From positions 1 to 20,734 of the forward strand of contig CALSCR010002987.1 in assembly GCA_943704495.1 (NCBI GenBank): a stretch of 20,734 bases of DNA, read 5' to 3'. Source of the stretch: Pigoraptor chileana (lineage: Eukaryota; Opisthokonta; Filasterea). The notes beneath the pieces were generated by a model. That model made no database searches. It was given only the letters and a program-made list of their open reading frames with translations, and was not told where the DNA came from. Below, piece after piece: positions 19,812 through 20,734 of the stretch (positions are counted from its first letter, which is position 1; every line of letters begins with the position of its first letter). The position numbers were made by a program, and so were the translations under genes.

Positions 19812-20463
19812 TCAGTGCGGCGGCGCTTTGGGCGGAATCAGAGTCACCTGGTCAGCATACAGGCCGTCCTCAGACGGTGCGTACTCTGCATACGCTGATC
19901 CGTCACTGCCGAGATCATAACGTGCGGAGTCACGGCTACCACTGGTAGTCGACTCCACAAACTTTGCATCTGGCGACCCAACTTCCGTCAGCATCGGATT
20001 CACCGTTACCAGCATTGAATGGGCGCGGCTGGAGTGCGCAACCTCCACCGCACCGGAGTTGGGACGCTGCCGGCCGTGCAGATCAGCCATCGCCCTGTCA
20101 AGACGATTGGCGAGATCCTGGAAGCTGGGTCGCGTTTCTGGAAGTTTTCTCCAACACGATTGCAGGATGTCGAGGATGCGGGGATGTTGAAGACAGCTGC
20201 CAAGCACAGTCGAAACGCAAGAATAAGACATGCATCCGCAAATGTTCGATTAATATGTGCAAGTTTCAAATTGGCAGGACGGGGGGAACAGCCAAAGCAC
20301 ACACGGCGGGGGAATGCAGGTGAAGCAGCTGTCAAGAGGCATGTAGGGCTTGCAGGTGTCTGCAGGTGACAATTTCGGACATAACACACTTTTGTGGCGA
20401 GCTCATTCGCTTTCCCTGGTTCAGAAAGTCAAGCACTTGGTGGTTTTCGAGGCCAGGATACGG
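19812..20463 (-). CDS. Tyrosine kinase, C-terminal end of kinase domain plus tail (partial)
   Basis: The last two exons of a protein tyrosine kinase, on the minus strand: 20463-20390 and 20196-19812. The junction is donor GTGTGT, acceptor TTGGCAG, phase 2. Exon 1 reads PYPGLENHQVLDFLNQGKRM, then SSPQ. The split codon (Asn) and exon 2 continue with CLQHPRILDILQSCWRKLPE and TRPSFQDL. This is the classic subdomain X-XI sequence of tyrosine kinases (PYPG, G-K/R-R-M, P-x-N-C, CW-x6-RPSF). About 97 residues follow the kinase domain. They include a tyrosine cluster (DLGSDGSAYAEYAPSEDGLY) with acidic context that could be autophosphorylated and bind SH2 or PTB domains. The catalytic loop, activation loop and any extracellular or SH2 region lie beyond the right edge, so receptor or cytoplasmic type cannot be told. 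Retention of the 193-nt intron would change the frame. Confidence 0.88.
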
Positions 20464-20675
20464 CTGTTACGTTGCCGATCACAAATGTTACACAAAACAT
20501 CAAGTGGACGGGCGGGCAATGGCAAGTGCAAAACTCGGCAGGTGAGTTGGGTGTCCCTTGCAACAATGACAATAATTGTCATAAGAGAGTGTTTGCAAAT
20601 GGATGGCTGTGCGAAGTCCGTAGCAGCACAGGAAGGCATTAAAGAAAACCTGATACAGCGACGTCGACACAACAC

Positions 20676-20706
<31 letters not shown>

Positions 20707-20734
20707 ATCAGCTGACCCGGGGGGGGGGGGGGGG
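20464..20734 (-). other. Intron of the tyrosine kinase gene reaching the window edge
   Basis: Upstream of the PYPG exon on the minus strand no further kinase sequence is visible to the window edge. The stretch contains a CA tract (about 20670-20706) and ends in a run of at least 16 G. Confidence 0.6.
20719..20734. repeat. Poly-G run at the window edge
   Basis: At least 16 consecutive G reach the last base. Its true length is unknown because the window stops inside it. Confidence 0.9.

Overview
The window looks like nuclear DNA of a unicellular holozoan, most probably a choanoflagellate. The genes are split by many GT-AG introns of roughly 90-290 nt, and coding exons are GC-richer than the TG/CA-microsatellite-rich introns and spacers. 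One gene encodes the C-lobe of a metazoan-style tyrosine kinase, alongside several animal-type families. The species is inferred from gene content and cannot be proved from the sequence.

Layout, left to right: (1) 50-514 (+), last two exons of an AAAP/SLC36-like amino acid transporter. (2) 1010-1654 (-), a complete two-exon C2orf76/UPF0538 homologue (127 aa). (3) 2409-5768 (+), a complete 11-exon SEC14-like CRAL-TRIO plus GOLD lipid-transfer protein (405 aa). (4) 7204-13070 (+), a five-exon, about 1684-aa polytopic membrane protein of the TmcB-like, PAS-containing family. (5) 13918-14583 (-), a probable two-exon C2H2-like zinc-finger protein. (6) 14858-15493 (-), an unrecognised possible gene whose splicing I cannot settle. 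(7) 16585-18583 (+), a four-exon family II (DHH/DHHA2) inorganic pyrophosphatase with an unusual N-terminal membrane anchor. (8) 19812-20463 (-), the last two exons of a tyrosine kinase whose upstream part lies beyond the window.

The genes do not form a pathway or operon. They alternate in strand as convergent and divergent pairs, as is usual in compact eukaryotic genomes. Splice junctions were assigned by hand from GT/AG sites, reading-frame phase and family similarity; no RNA data were available. Most donors carry G at +5. No rRNA, tRNA, CRISPR array or intact mobile element was found.

The observations most worth following are the predicted membrane-anchored family II pyrophosphatase with altered signature motifs, the unresolved gene at 14858-15493, an 84-bp nearly perfect tandem duplication upstream of the pyrophosphatase, and a SEC14L intron with a TG-rich donor end and a CA-rich acceptor end that could pair.
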